Assembly (NCBI RefSeq): GCF_004514425.2
Contig: NZ_MYFN02000001.1
Span: forward strand, 248,001-312,000
Length of the DNA stretch: 64,000 nucleotides
DNA from: Shinella sumterensis
GTDB taxonomy: Bacteria > Pseudomonadota > Alphaproteobacteria > Rhizobiales > Rhizobiaceae
Direction: 5' to 3'
This document shows positions 9,344 through 18,820 of the stretch, one piece after another; position 1 is the stretch's first letter; each line of letters opens with the position of its first letter. Both the position numbers and the translations under genes were made by a program. A model generated the notes under the pieces. It searched no databases and had not been told where the DNA came from. It saw nothing but the letters and a program-made list of their open reading frames with translations.

Positions 9344-10579
9344 ATGACTTCATCGGCTTCACGACCGGTTCAGCAGGCATTGCCCGCCGAGACCGCACCG
9401 AACATCATTCGCGATGACGCGCATGCGCTGGAGGTGGCGCATATCCTGGCTGCCGATTTCGCGCGGGAAGCCGCCGTGCGGGACGCCGAGCGGCGGCTTC
9501 CCTGGGACGAGCTTGAACGCTACACGGCGAGCGGGCTTTGGGGGGCGACGGTGCCCAAGGCTTATGGCGGCGCGGGCATCTCGACCGTGACCCTTGCCAA
9601 GGCCATCGCCATCATCGCAGCCGCAGACGGTTCGCTGGCGCAAATTCCGCAGAACCATTTCTATGCGCTGGAGGTGCTGCGCGTCGGTGGATCGGAGGCG
9701 CAGAAGCAGTTCTTCTTCAACAGGGTGCTGGCCGGCGACAGGCTGGGCAACGCTCTTGCTGAAGTCGGCACACGGGATTTCAAGCGCCGCACGCGGCTTG
9801 TGCGCGAGCCGGCCGGATGGTTTGTCGACGGCGAAAAATTCTACTGCACCGGCGCCCTGTACGCCCACTGGATACCGACCCTGGTGGTTGCGGAGGAAGA
9901 CGAGGCGGAGGTGTCCTATCTCGCCTTCGTTCCCCGGGATGCGCCGGGCGTGACGATCATCGACGATTGGGACGGTTTCGGCCAGCGTGTCACGGGCAGC
10001 GGCTCCGTGAAGTTCGGCCGCGTGCGGGTGGAGCCGGAATGGGTCGTGCCGTTCAAGGCATCGTTCGACCGGCCGACGACCATAGGTCCGCACGCGCAGA
10101 TCATGCATGCGGCGATCGATCTCGGGATCGGCTTCGGCGCCTTCGAGGAGACGCTGCGCTTCGTGCGGGATCGGGCGCGGCCCTGGCTCGATTCGGGCGT
10201 CGACAAGGCTTCGGCCGATCCGCTGACGCTGCATCAGATCGGTCATGTCCGCCTGCGGCTCCGGGCTGCCGAGGCGCTCGTCGAGCGCGCCGGCCGCTTT
10301 GTCGATGCGGCACAGGCGGCGCCCGACGAGGACAGCGTGGCGAATGCGTCCATCGCTGTCGCGCAGGCGCGGATCCTGACGACGAAGGCCGGCCTGCTGG
10401 CTGCAGAAAAGCTGTTCGAGCTGTCCGGCACGTCCGCCACCGCGAGCGAGGATAATCTCGACCGGTACTGGCGCAACGTGCGCACGCACACGCTGCACGA
10501 TCCGGTCCGATGGAAATACCAGGCGGTCGGCAATTTCCATCTCAACGGCAAACGCCCGCCGCGCCACGGCGCGATCTGA
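9344..10579 (+). CDS. SfnB/DszC-like flavin-dependent oxidoreductase, copy 2
   Basis: A 411-residue tandem paralogue of the preceding protein, with matching IPQNHF, TGALYAHWIPT and HDPVRWKY segments. ATG 9344 is preceded by GAGGAGGG at 8-base spacing, the strongest ribosome binding site of this operon; the frame is open further upstream, but that overlaps the previous gene. The duplicates may act on successive oxidation states of one compound or on different compounds. No flavin reductase gene is present in the window to supply reduced flavin, so one elsewhere must be assumed. Confidence 0.8.
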   Translation: MTSSASRPVQQALPAETAPNIIRDDAHALEVAHILAADFAREAAVRDAERRLPWDELERYTASGLWGATVPKAYGGAGISTVTLAKAIAIIAAADGSLAQIPQNHFYALEVLRVGGSEAQKQFFFNRVLAGDRLGNALAEVGTRDFKRRTRLVREPAGWFVDGEKFYCTGALYAHWIPTLVVAEEDEAEVSYLAFVPRDAPGVTIIDDWDGFGQRVTGSGSVKFGRVRVEPEWVVPFKASFDRPTTIGPHAQIMHAAIDLGIGFGAFEETLRFVRDRARPWLDSGVDKASADPLTLHQIGHVRLRLRAAEALVERAGRFVDAAQAAPDEDSVANASIAVAQARILTTKAGLLAAEKLFELSGTSATASEDNLDRYWRNVRTHTLHDPVRWKYQAVGNFHLNGKRPPRHGAI

Positions 10580-10588
10580 CGGACCCCC

Positions 10589-11938
10589 ATGAAAAAGCAG
10601 ATTCTTCTCAACGCGTTCAACATGAACAGTGTCGGCCACATCAACCATGGTCTATGGACGCATCCGCGTGACCGCTCCGTCGACTACAAGAGGATCGATT
10701 ACTGGACATCGCTGGCCAGGACACTGGAACGCGGGCTGTTCGACGGCATCTTCATCGCCGACATCATCGGCGTCTACGATGTTTACCAGGGCGGTGTCGA
10801 CCTGACATTGAAGGAGTCCATCCAGCTTCCCGTCAACGATCCGCTGTTGCTCGTCTCCGCCATGGCGGCCGTTACGACGCATCTCGGCTTCGGCATCACC
10901 GTGAACGCCAATGCCGAACCGCCCTATACGTTCGCCCGGCGGATTTCGACGCTCGACCATCTCACAGACGGTCGCATCGGCTGGAACATCGTGACCGGCT
11001 ATCTCGACAGCGCGGCGCGCGCCGTCGGGCAGGATGCGCTGACGGCGCACGATACCCGCTATGACCGCGCGGAGGATTATCTGGAAGTCCTCTACAAGCT
11101 CTGGGAGGGAAGCTGGCGCGATGACGCGGTACTGGGCGACAAGCAGGCACGTCTCTATGCCGATCCCTCGAAGGTGACGCCGATCCGGCACGACGGGCCG
11201 TTCTACCGGGTCGAAGGCCATCACCTTGCGGAACCCTCGCGCCAGCGCACGCCAGTCCTCTACCAGGCAGGAACCTCCGGTCGCGGACGCCGCTTCGCCG
11301 CGCGCCACGCCGAATGCATCTTCATCACGGCGACCGACAGGCAAGCCGCCCGGGCCACGGCGCGCACCTTGCGCGCGGAAGCCGTCGAGGCTGGCCGTGC
11401 ACCCGAGGACATCAAGATCTTCATCGGCATTTCCGTCATTCCGGGGCGCACCCCCGAGGAGGCGCAGGAAAAACATCGCGATTATCTTCGGCATGCCAGT
11501 CCGGAAGCGGGCCTTGCACATTTCGCGGCCAGCACAGGCATCGATTTTTCGCGCTATGGGCTTGATGAGCCGATCGAATACGGCACGTCCAATGCCATCC
11601 AGTCCGCGACCGAGCTCGCGAAGAAGAAGCAGTGGACCAAACGCCAGCTGCTGGAGGAGCTTGCGCTCGGCGGGCGATATCCGCTGCTCGTGGGGACGCC
11701 CGATATCATCGCCGACGAACTGGAGAGCTGGATAGACGAGGGCGAGATCGACGGTTTCAACCTCGCCCGCACCGTGACGCCGGAATGCTACGAGGATTTC
11801 GTGGACCTTGTCGTCCCGGTCCTGCAGGAACGCGGCCGATACAAGACCGGTTACGGCGGTTCAAGCTTGCGCGACCGCCTTTTCCGGTCGGGTGACCGCC
11901 TGCCGCTCGATCATCCCGGGGCGTCATACCGGATTTGA
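10589..11938 (+). CDS. FMN-dependent monooxygenase of the NtaA/SnaA/DszA (luciferase-like) family
   Basis: A 449-residue luciferase-like TIM-barrel monooxygenase. The opening (LNAFNMNSVGHINHGLW), RISTLDHLTDGRIGWNIVTG near residue 115 and LYQAGTSGRGR in the middle are typical of the NtaA/DszA branch, which uses reduced FMN from a partner reductase to cleave C-N or C-S bonds. The operon context, 9 bases after the second DszC-like gene, favours a sulfone or sulfonate substrate (inference). It is the last gene of the cluster; the next gene is convergent. Confidence 0.87.
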   Translation: MKKQILLNAFNMNSVGHINHGLWTHPRDRSVDYKRIDYWTSLARTLERGLFDGIFIADIIGVYDVYQGGVDLTLKESIQLPVNDPLLLVSAMAAVTTHLGFGITVNANAEPPYTFARRISTLDHLTDGRIGWNIVTGYLDSAARAVGQDALTAHDTRYDRAEDYLEVLYKLWEGSWRDDAVLGDKQARLYADPSKVTPIRHDGPFYRVEGHHLAEPSRQRTPVLYQAGTSGRGRRFAARHAECIFITATDRQAARATARTLRAEAVEAGRAPEDIKIFIGISVIPGRTPEEAQEKHRDYLRHASPEAGLAHFAASTGIDFSRYGLDEPIEYGTSNAIQSATELAKKKQWTKRQLLEELALGGRYPLLVGTPDIIADELESWIDEGEIDGFNLARTVTPECYEDFVDLVVPVLQERGRYKTGYGGSSLRDRLFRSGDRLPLDHPGASYRI

Positions 11939-12061
11939 GTACCGCCGAGTGAGCGATGTTGCCACGTGTCCGGGGGTTGGCATCGGACGCGCGTGCCGGC
12001 TGTCTCGGGAGGCGGCCGGTTACGTTCGTTCAGCGAATGCATTGGTTGCCGATCACATCGT

Positions 12062-12958
12062 TCAGCCCCGCGAGGTCATCCAGACGCCAACCAGCGTCAC
12101 GAGGAGGCCGGCGATCATTCCCAAGGTCAACGGCTCCGAGAACAACAGCCATGCCCATATCATCGTCACGGGTGGGCTGAGATAGATAGCGGCGCTTACC
12201 TTGGCGACGGGGAACAGCCGCAGACTGGTATAGTAGACGGCATAGGCAAGAAACGTCGCGATCAGCACCAGCCAGACCATTCCGATCGCGAAGTCCCGCG
12301 TCATCGGCGGAGCGAGACTGCCTTGCGCCGATGCGCACAGGCCGAAGAGGACCGAACCCACCAGCGTGTGGATGCAAAGGCTCTGGTAGACAGGCATCCG
12401 GCTCCTCTCGTGTCGTCTGTAGAGGACAGAGGCGGCGGCGAACACAAGCATCGAACCGACCGTCAGCCCGTACGCCCATATGGGTGCCGTGCCCAAGCTG
12501 AGGCTGTCGAAGGATACGATGAGGACTCCGGCGACGGCAATCGCGGTCCCCTGCCATTGCCTCGCCGTCAGCCGTTCGCCCAGCACGGGCTGCGAGAGAG
12601 CTGCGATGGCGAGCGGAAGAAGATCGGCGATAAGGGCGACCAACCCGGTGGGCACCTTTTGCTCGATGGCCAGCGCGAAGCCCCCCAGATACAGGAAAAC
12701 CGCCATGATGCCGAACAGCGCCTGATCTCTGACCGCGCGCATCGATATTCCGGGGCCCATGAACAAGGCAAAGGGCAGCAGTATCAATCCAGACAGCAAT
12801 GTGCGCCAGAAAAGCAGAAGCATGACGCTTGCTTCCTGGTTCGCGTAGCGGATGCCGACGAAGCCGGAACTCCATCCGATGATCAGAAGTGTCGCAAGCA
12901 ACGGCCACAACAGCGGATGGCGGCTCGTATCGACCGGTGCGGAAGTGGCTTCAGACAT
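12062..12958 (-). CDS. EamA/DMT-family transporter
   Basis: A 298-residue inner-membrane protein with about ten hydrophobic segments in two EamA repeats, typical of drug/metabolite transporters that export amino acids or other small metabolites. ATG 12958 gives a normal short N-terminus; the frame opens upstream at 13015 without support. It is divergent from a LysR gene, the classic exporter/regulator pair. The substrate cannot be inferred. Confidence 0.85.
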   Translation of the reverse strand: MSEATSAPVDTSRHPLLWPLLATLLIIGWSSGFVGIRYANQEASVMLLLFWRTLLSGLILLPFALFMGPGISMRAVRDQALFGIMAVFLYLGGFALAIEQKVPTGLVALIADLLPLAIAALSQPVLGERLTARQWQGTAIAVAGVLIVSFDSLSLGTAPIWAYGLTVGSMLVFAAASVLYRRHERSRMPVYQSLCIHTLVGSVLFGLCASAQGSLAPPMTRDFAIGMVWLVLIATFLAYAVYYTSLRLFPVAKVSAAIYLSPPVTMIWAWLLFSEPLTLGMIAGLLVTLVGVWMTSRG

Positions 12959-13015
12959 GGGGCCTCGGTTAAGCGGAACGCGACCACTGCTAGGCTGAAA
13001 GCGAGAGCAACGCAC

Positions 13016-13061
13016 ATGACAAATATCGATAGAGGGATGACAATCGCGTAATCTATGTCAT
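13016..13061. promoter_or_regulatory. ATGACA repeats in the EamA/LysR divergent promoter
   Basis: The 142-base divergent region contains ATGACA at 13016-13021 and 13037-13042, and its inverse TGTCAT at 13056-13061. The last two form an inverted repeat with a 13-base spacer, compatible with a LysR recognition and activation site. It lies 40-85 bases before the GTG of the LysR gene. Inferred from symmetry and location. Confidence 0.4.
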
Positions 13062-13100
13062 ATCTGTTTCTGTTTATGGTAGGGTCAATCGGAGACCGAA

Positions 13101-14000
13101 GTGGACAGGGCCATGAACGAGCTGAATAGTCGCCGACTGGAAATCGATGCGTTGCGGGCGCTCTCCGCAATCAGGCAGCACGGAGGCATAACAAAAGCAG
13201 CCGTCGCGCTGGGCCTGTCGCAGTCCGCCGTCAGCCATAAGATCAAGCGGCTCGAAGTCAGTCTCGACTGTGAGCTGCTTGGACGGAAAGCCGGTGCATC
13301 CATGTTCACGGCTGCGGGTGAGGATCTCCTGAACTATGCCGGACGCATCCTGATGATGCATGACGAGGCGCTCCTGAGCCTGTCGAAGACGCCTCTTGCG
13401 GGCAGACTTCTGCTCGGCTTCACAGAAGACACCGCTTGCAGCGACCTTGCTCGAATTCTTGGCCGCTTCCGTCGGCTTCATCCAAACGTTACGGTGCGAA
13501 CCAAGGTCCGCATGAGCCTTGTTCTTCGTGCCATGCTGGAGCGTGGCGAACTTGATGCTGCGATTGTTCAGGTCTTCGACCATGAAGTGCGACCGGCCGA
13601 TGTCATCCTCTACAGAGAACGGCTTCACTGGGTGAAGCATCCGGAACTGGTCATCCGGCAGGATGAACCCATCCCGTTTCTGTCATTCGACGAGGATTGC
13701 TTCTACCGAAAATGGGCGTTTGACATGGGCCGGGACGGTCCTGTCCTTGAAACCGTATTTGAGTGTTCAAGTGCCGCTGGTATCGTTTCCGCCGTGAACG
13801 CGACAATGGGCGTCGCTTTGCTGAGTGACCGGTATATCCAGGGCGAAATGCAAATCATCACCGACCGGCTGCCTCCGCCGCCGTCCCTGGCCTATGTTGT
13901 GCGGCGCGCACGCAAGTCAAGAAACCCGGCTCTCGATACCCTCATACGGGAAATCGAAAGGGACGTCGGTCGCCAAGGCGGCCTGGCTCTTGCAGGCTGA
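13101..14000 (+). CDS. LysR-family transcriptional regulator
   Basis: A 299-residue LysR-type regulator with an N-terminal helix-turn-helix (GGITKAAVALGLSQSAVSHK, about residues 29-48) followed by the substrate-binding-type effector domain. I use GTG 13101 because GGAG sits 6 bases before it; ATG 13113 is too far from that site. It is divergent from the EamA transporter gene and probably controls it. Convergent with the response-regulator gene, 23 bases away. Confidence 0.85.
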   Translation: MDRAMNELNSRRLEIDALRALSAIRQHGGITKAAVALGLSQSAVSHKIKRLEVSLDCELLGRKAGASMFTAAGEDLLNYAGRILMMHDEALLSLSKTPLAGRLLLGFTEDTACSDLARILGRFRRLHPNVTVRTKVRMSLVLRAMLERGELDAAIVQVFDHEVRPADVILYRERLHWVKHPELVIRQDEPIPFLSFDEDCFYRKWAFDMGRDGPVLETVFECSSAAGIVSAVNATMGVALLSDRYIQGEMQIITDRLPPPPSLAYVVRRARKSRNPALDTLIREIERDVGRQGGLALAG

Positions 14001-14023
14001 CGGCAGGACACTCGAAATCACGG

Positions 14024-14401
14024 TCAGCCGGAATTCGCCCGCCACATCGATCGGCGCCTTCGATCGAGCGCTTCCGCGAGGGCGGAAGCGATCTCGTCGT
14101 CGCGAAAAGGCTTTTGTATGACTGCGATGGCACCGTCAAATCCATCCTGAAGCGAGCTGGCGTCGCCCGTCACGAAAATCACCTGTATGCCGAAGCGATC
14201 GACAAGCCGGCGGGCGAGCAACCGTCCGCTATTGCCGTCGGCAAGGCCCAAATCGACGAGGGCAATGTCAGCGCGCGGTGCATAAGCGAGCGCCTGCTCA
14301 ACGGTTGAGACGGGGCCGAGCCGCTCATGGCCTTGTTCTTCGACAATGGCTTCCAGAAGGGATGCTATGAGAAACTCGTCTTCGACGATCAAAACGCGCA
14401 T
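14024..14401 (-). CDS. Single-domain response regulator (CheY-like receiver)
   Basis: A 125-residue stand-alone receiver domain. The acidic pair is E7/D8/E9 (VEDE), the phosphoacceptor D50 lies in IALVDLGL, T78 in FVTGD and K97 in IQKPF, so all phosphotransfer residues are present. There is no output domain, so it probably acts by protein contact, as in stress or phosphorelay systems. ATG 14401 has GGAGG 8 bases upstream. It follows the GGDEF gene on the same strand after 197 bases. No partner kinase is adjacent. Confidence 0.85.
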   Translation of the reverse strand: MRVLIVEDEFLIASLLEAIVEEQGHERLGPVSTVEQALAYAPRADIALVDLGLADGNSGRLLARRLVDRFGIQVIFVTGDASSLQDGFDGAIAVIQKPFRDDEIASALAEALDRRRRSMWRANSG

Positions 14402-14598
14402 TGGTGGTGCCTCCATCCCGGGAGATCTAGGCGGGCAAGCGGATCGGTCAATGGCGTATCGACCATTTGCACGTCTCCGCGTGCGTCTGCGCGTGAACCC
14501 GGTTCGGTTGGCACGCAGATAACCAACCATGTCGGGGTGGGGCGGCCATTTCTTTCGAGCGCGCTTTTGGCGTAAGGCCGATGGCCTCTACCGGCACT

Positions 14599-16074
14599 CT
14601 ACCGGGTTCGGGTTTTGGCTCTTGGCGTGCCGGTGCCGAGATCGATCGTCGCGTAATGCGCGCTCTTGTACTCATACATCAACGCATCGGCGCGCTTGAT
14701 GACGGATTCGATTGTCTCACCGTTCTCGCTGGTCGCAACGCCGTAGGACATGCTGAGCGGTGCGGTGGAGTAGAACTGATTGTTGATCCTTAAAAGCTCC
14801 AGGATGGTCTCCACCATCGTGGCGGCGGATTTCGCGTCTGCGCCGGGCAGGAGAACGGCGAACTCGTCTCCGCCGATCCTGCAGGCGTGGTTTGGGGCAT
14901 GCACCGCGCCATTGAGGATTTCGCCGAAACGGCGCAGCAGACCGTCGCCCGCATCATGGCCCAGCTGGTCATTGGTGACCTTGAGGCCATTGAGGTCGAT
15001 CACGATGGCCGAGACCGGCCGTAGCGATTTCCGCTCGAGCCGGTTGATTTCGTCGGCGTAAAATGCGCGGTTGTAGAGCTTTGTCAGGACGTCGTGCTTG
15101 CCGAGATATTCGAGATAGGCTTCCGCCTTCTTGCGTGCGGTGATGTCTGCAAGCGCCACCTGAACCCGCGACCAATCGTGCTCATGTCCCGGAAACACGG
15201 AAAAATGCAGCAGGATGTGGCGCTCCGAGCCATCGAGCGCGTAATTGATCACCTCGCGGTGGTGGAAGAGATTGCCGTTCCAAAGCTCCATGAGCTGTTC
15301 GCGAAACGGCTTTTGCATATCGTCACGAAAGATCTCACCAAGCCGCTGCAGAAGGTCGCGGAGGTCTTTTGCACCGAAGAGATTAAGCGTCGCCTGGTTG
15401 ACGTCGATCACCCTGATCTCGCTCATGCACTGCTGCACGAACTCCGGATGCACGTCCATGAAGGTGCGGAAGTCGGTGATGCCGCGATCGCGAAGGTCTT
15501 CAATCAACGTGCGAATGCGGCTGAAGTCCTCGATCCACAGCGAAACAGGGGAGTGCTCGAAGATGCCTTCCGCCTGACGCCTCTGCTCTTCTTCCGCACG
15601 GCGGGCATCCTCGCGCTCGGTAATATCTTCGGTCGTCAGAAGCAGCCTGCCGAGGGTATGTTCGTGACCGGGCAGCACGGCGCCGCGCAGCTGGATATCG
15701 AGCCGCCGGCCGGTGATCGTGTAATTGACGGTCGTGCTCGAAAAGGTCAGCTCGCCATCGAATAGCGCTGCCAGCTCGTTGATATGGGTATCCAGCATGT
15801 CGTCGCGGAAGATTGCGGCGATATTGGCCGTCAGGTGCTCAAGGTCCTGGGCCTCGAACAGGTCCAGCGTCTTGGCGTTGACGCCGACAACCCGGATCCG
15901 CTTGGAGCAGGCGATGACCCGGTCCCGATCCTCTCGCAGGAAGGCCCTGATATCGGTGACACCCTCTGCGCGCCAGGCGTCGAAAAGCGCCTTTACCCCG
16001 CTGAAATCCTCGATCCACATGGCGATCGGCGCGAGGTTGAAAATATCGGAATCGAAAGCAGCGGTCATCGGCAT
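14599..16074 (-). CDS. GGDEF protein (diguanylate cyclase) with two repeated PAS-like sensor modules
   Basis: About 491 residues. Two N-terminal modules repeat each other: IFNLAPIAMWIEDFSGV with IRVVGVNAKTLDLFEAQDL, and IFEHSPVSLWIEDFSRI with IRVIDVNQATLNLFGAKDL. Each is PAS-like with an adjacent linker. The catalytic domain carries an intact GGDEF near residues 401-405, so synthesis of cyclic di-GMP from GTP is expected. The RxxD inhibitory site normally just upstream of GGDEF is absent (APNHACRIGGDEF). No membrane segment is seen, so it is probably a cytoplasmic sensor. Start 16074 or 16068; the open frame reaches 16221. Confidence 0.82.
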   Translation of the reverse strand: MPMTAAFDSDIFNLAPIAMWIEDFSGVKALFDAWRAEGVTDIRAFLREDRDRVIACSKRIRVVGVNAKTLDLFEAQDLEHLTANIAAIFRDDMLDTHINELAALFDGELTFSSTTVNYTITGRRLDIQLRGAVLPGHEHTLGRLLLTTEDITEREDARRAEEEQRRQAEGIFEHSPVSLWIEDFSRIRTLIEDLRDRGITDFRTFMDVHPEFVQQCMSEIRVIDVNQATLNLFGAKDLRDLLQRLGEIFRDDMQKPFREQLMELWNGNLFHHREVINYALDGSERHILLHFSVFPGHEHDWSRVQVALADITARKKAEAYLEYLGKHDVLTKLYNRAFYADEINRLERKSLRPVSAIVIDLNGLKVTNDQLGHDAGDGLLRRFGEILNGAVHAPNHACRIGGDEFAVLLPGADAKSAATMVETILELLRINNQFYSTAPLSMSYGVATSENGETIESVIKRADALMYEYKSAHYATIDLGTGTPRAKTRTR

Positions 16075-16181
16075 TGCCCAGTGAGAGTTAGAGCTGCCGT
16101 GGCAACCCTGTCGGGAAGACATTACCTTATGACGAAGAGGTAAACCGCTGCTTTCTGAATGCCTGATATGTGAGGAATGGT

Positions 16182-16205
16182 GCCCGGGAAGCCAGGTTCC
16201 CGGGC
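16182..16205. terminator. Hairpin after the tct operon
   Basis: A perfect 9-base stem (GCCCGGGAA/TTCCCGGGC) with a 6-base loop, 13 bases beyond the stop of the last tctC-like gene on the minus strand. The position fits a transcription terminator, although no clear run of T follows. Confidence 0.5.
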
Positions 16206-16217
16206 GCTCTGTTCCGC

Positions 16218-17210
16218 TCAATCCATCTGGACCTTCGCGTCACGGACGACCGGCGTCCACTTGGCGATTTCGGCCTTCACATGGGCGCCCAGCTCCTCCG
16301 GCGTGGAGCCGACGATGGTGGCGCTGAATTCTTTCATGCGCTCGGCCACCGCAGGATCCTTCAGCGCCGTGTTCGCCGACTGATTGAGACGGGCGATCAC
16401 TTCAGGGGGCGTGCCCGCCGGTGCGAAAAGGGCGTTCCATGTATAGGTTTCATAACCGGGAATGCCCGATTCGGCGACCGTCGGGACATCGGGGAAGGAT
16501 GCGGCTCGCTCCTTCGTCGTCACCGCCAGGGCGCGCAGCGTGCCGGCCTTGATGTGGCCGGACGAGGACGGCAGGTTGTCGAACATGATCGGCACCTGAT
16601 TGGCAATGACGTCGTTCAGCGCCGGTCCCGCGCCTTTATAGGGAATATGGACCATCTCGACGCCCGCCATGCTCTTGAAGAGTTCTCCGGAGAGGTGCAG
16701 CGGCGTGCCGTTTCCCGATGAGGCGTAGCTGTATTGATCCGGCGCGCCTTTCAGCAGCGCCAGCAGTTCCTCGACATTCTTCGCCGGCAGCGCAGGGTTG
16801 ACGACCAGAACGTTCGGTACGACGACGAGCAGCGAGATCGGAGCGAAATCCTTTTCCGCATCATAGGGCGTCGATTTGAGGATGAGCGGATTGAGCGCAT
16901 GGGTGGCCACCGTGCCCATCAGGATCGTGTAGCCATCCGCATCGGCACGGGCAACATTGTCCGCACCGAGATTGCCGCCAGCGCCGGCGACGTTCTGGAC
17001 GATCACCTGCTGGCCGAGATCCTCCGACATCTTCTGCGCGATGATCCGCGCCACCACATCCGTCGAGCCCCCGGCGGCGAAGGGAACGACAAGGGTGACC
17101 TGCCTTTCCGGGAAGCCGTCAGCCAAGGCAGGCGCATTCACCGCCAGCAGGGACAGCAGCGACAATCCGGCAGAGAGCGCCATGCGGCGCGTCAGTTTGG
17201 ACATTTTCAT
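16218..17210 (-). CDS. tctC: Tripartite tricarboxylate transporter binding protein (TctC/Bug family), copy 2
   Basis: A 330-residue periplasmic binding protein of the TctC/Bug family. The signal peptide (about 31 residues) starts MKMSKLTRRMALSAG and ends in NAPALA. Family motifs include VVPFAAGGSTDVVAR, DGYTILMG and HIPYKGAGPALNDVIANQV. ATG 17210 has a GAGGAG site upstream. It is the last gene of a C-B-A-C operon and is separated from tctA by a GC-rich hairpin. The ligand is probably a carboxylate. It is only moderately similar to the other TctC here, so they may feed the same TctAB with different substrates. Confidence 0.88.
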   Translation of the reverse strand: MKMSKLTRRMALSAGLSLLSLLAVNAPALADGFPERQVTLVVPFAAGGSTDVVARIIAQKMSEDLGQQVIVQNVAGAGGNLGADNVARADADGYTILMGTVATHALNPLILKSTPYDAEKDFAPISLLVVVPNVLVVNPALPAKNVEELLALLKGAPDQYSYASSGNGTPLHLSGELFKSMAGVEMVHIPYKGAGPALNDVIANQVPIMFDNLPSSSGHIKAGTLRALAVTTKERAASFPDVPTVAESGIPGYETYTWNALFAPAGTPPEVIARLNQSANTALKDPAVAERMKEFSATIVGSTPEELGAHVKAEIAKWTPVVRDAKVQMD

Positions 17211-17239
17211 TGCGTTTCTCCTCTCTTTCAAACCATGCA

Positions 17240-17262
17240 GGCGGGCGCCTCGCGCGCCCGCC
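17240..17262. terminator. GC-rich hairpin between tctA and the second tctC
   Basis: A 9-base stem (GGCGGGCGC/GCGCCCGCC) with a CTCGC loop in the 95-base spacer on the minus strand. It could attenuate read-through, or stabilise the upstream or downstream message so that the binding protein is made in excess. Confidence 0.45.
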
Positions 17263-17305
17263 CGCCACCTTGGGCCCGCCCCTCCAGGCGGTATGAACCC
17301 TGTTC

Positions 17306-18811
17306 TCAATCCTCTTCCTGGAAAACCTCCTCGCGCTTGGCCTTGACCGAGGGAAGGAAGACGACAACGAGCACGGCGAGCGCAATCAAAAGCAGGATGG
17401 CGCTGATCGGCCTTGTGACGAAGGTGGTCGGATCGCCGCGCGACAGGATCATCGCGCGCCGAAGGTTCTCCTCGAGCAACGGTCCCAGCACAAAACCGAG
17501 AAGCAACGGTGCCGGCTCGCAGCGCAGCTTGACCAAGAGGTAGCCGGCGAGCCCGAAGAAGGCGACGGCATAGAGGTCGTAGACGTTGGAATTGACGCTG
17601 TAGACGCCGATCGAGCAGAAGGCCATGATGATCGGAAAGAGCACGTAATACGGGATTGTCAGCAGCTTCACCCAGAGGCCGATGAGCGGCAGGTTGAGGA
17701 CGACGAGCATCAGGTTGCCGATCCACATGGAGGCGATGATGCCCCAGAACAGCGCCGGCTGCTCGACCGCAACGTTCGGCCCGGGCACGATGCCCTGGAT
17801 GATCATCGCTCCGACCATCAGCGCCATGACCGGATTGGCGGGAATGCCGAGCGTCAGAAGCGGAATGAACGAGGTCTGCGCACCGGCATTGTTGGCCGAT
17901 TCCGGACCGGCAACGCCTGCAATCGCACCCTTGCCGAACTCTTGCGGCGTCGCAGACATGCGCTTTTCGACCGTGTAGGAGGCGAAGGCGGCAAGGATGG
18001 CGCCGCCGCCCGGCAGGATGCCGAGCGCTGATCCGATCGCCGTGCCGCGCAGGACGGGGGCCACCATGCGGCGAAAATCATCGCGTGTCGGCCAGAGACC
18101 GCTGACTTTCGCCATCAGAACCGATCGTGTCTTCTCGCCTTCCAGATTGCGCAGGATCTCCGCCACGCCGAAGACACCGACGGCGACGGCGACAAAGTTC
18201 AACCCGTCCGCATATTCACGGATACCGAGGGTGAACCGCGGCGTGCCGGTATAGATATCCGTGCCGACGAGGCCGAGCAGCAGGCCGAGCGACACCATGG
18301 CGAGCGCCTTGACGATCGACCCATGCGCCAGCGCGATCGAGGAGACGAGACCGACGATCATCAGGGAGAAGTACTCGGCCGCCCCGAATTGCAGGGCGAG
18401 CGCCGTGAGCGGAATGGCAAAGATCGCCACAAGAAAGGTGGAGACGGTGCCGGCGAAAAACGAGCCGAGCGCGGCGATCGACAATGCGGCGCCGGCCCGT
18501 CCCTTGCGCGCCATCTGGTAGCCGTCGATGGCCGTCACGGCGGACGAGGACTCGCCGGGCATGTTGATGAGAATGGCGGTCGTCGAGCCGCCATACTGGG
18601 CGCCGTAATAGATGCCGGCGAGCATGATGAGCGACGAGACCGGCTCGAGCTGGAAGGTGATGGGCAGGAGCATGGCGATGGTCGCCGTGGCGCCGATGCC
18701 CGGCAGGACGCCGATCAGGGTGCCGAGCAGCACGCCGATGAGGCAGAAGAGCAGGTTTGCCGGAGAGGCGGCGGTCGCGAAACCGAGGGCGAGATTGCTG
18801 ACGAGATCCAT
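17306..18811 (-). CDS. tctA: Tripartite tricarboxylate transporter large permease TctA
   Basis: A 501-residue inner-membrane protein with about twelve hydrophobic segments. The conserved GVLPGIGATATIAMLLPITF segment near residue 40 and YYGAQYGGSTTAILINMPGE are hallmarks of TctA. It forms the secondary, ion-driven transport channel with TctB and receives ligand from a periplasmic TctC protein. A strong AGGAGG precedes the ATG, 9 bases after tctB. Confidence 0.93.
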   Translation of the reverse strand: MDLVSNLALGFATAASPANLLFCLIGVLLGTLIGVLPGIGATATIAMLLPITFQLEPVSSLIMLAGIYYGAQYGGSTTAILINMPGESSSAVTAIDGYQMARKGRAGAALSIAALGSFFAGTVSTFLVAIFAIPLTALALQFGAAEYFSLMIVGLVSSIALAHGSIVKALAMVSLGLLLGLVGTDIYTGTPRFTLGIREYADGLNFVAVAVGVFGVAEILRNLEGEKTRSVLMAKVSGLWPTRDDFRRMVAPVLRGTAIGSALGILPGGGAILAAFASYTVEKRMSATPQEFGKGAIAGVAGPESANNAGAQTSFIPLLTLGIPANPVMALMVGAMIIQGIVPGPNVAVEQPALFWGIIASMWIGNLMLVVLNLPLIGLWVKLLTIPYYVLFPIIMAFCSIGVYSVNSNVYDLYAVAFFGLAGYLLVKLRCEPAPLLLGFVLGPLLEENLRRAMILSRGDPTTFVTRPISAILLLIALAVLVVVFLPSVKAKREEVFQEED

Positions 18812-18820
18812 GGCCGCCTC

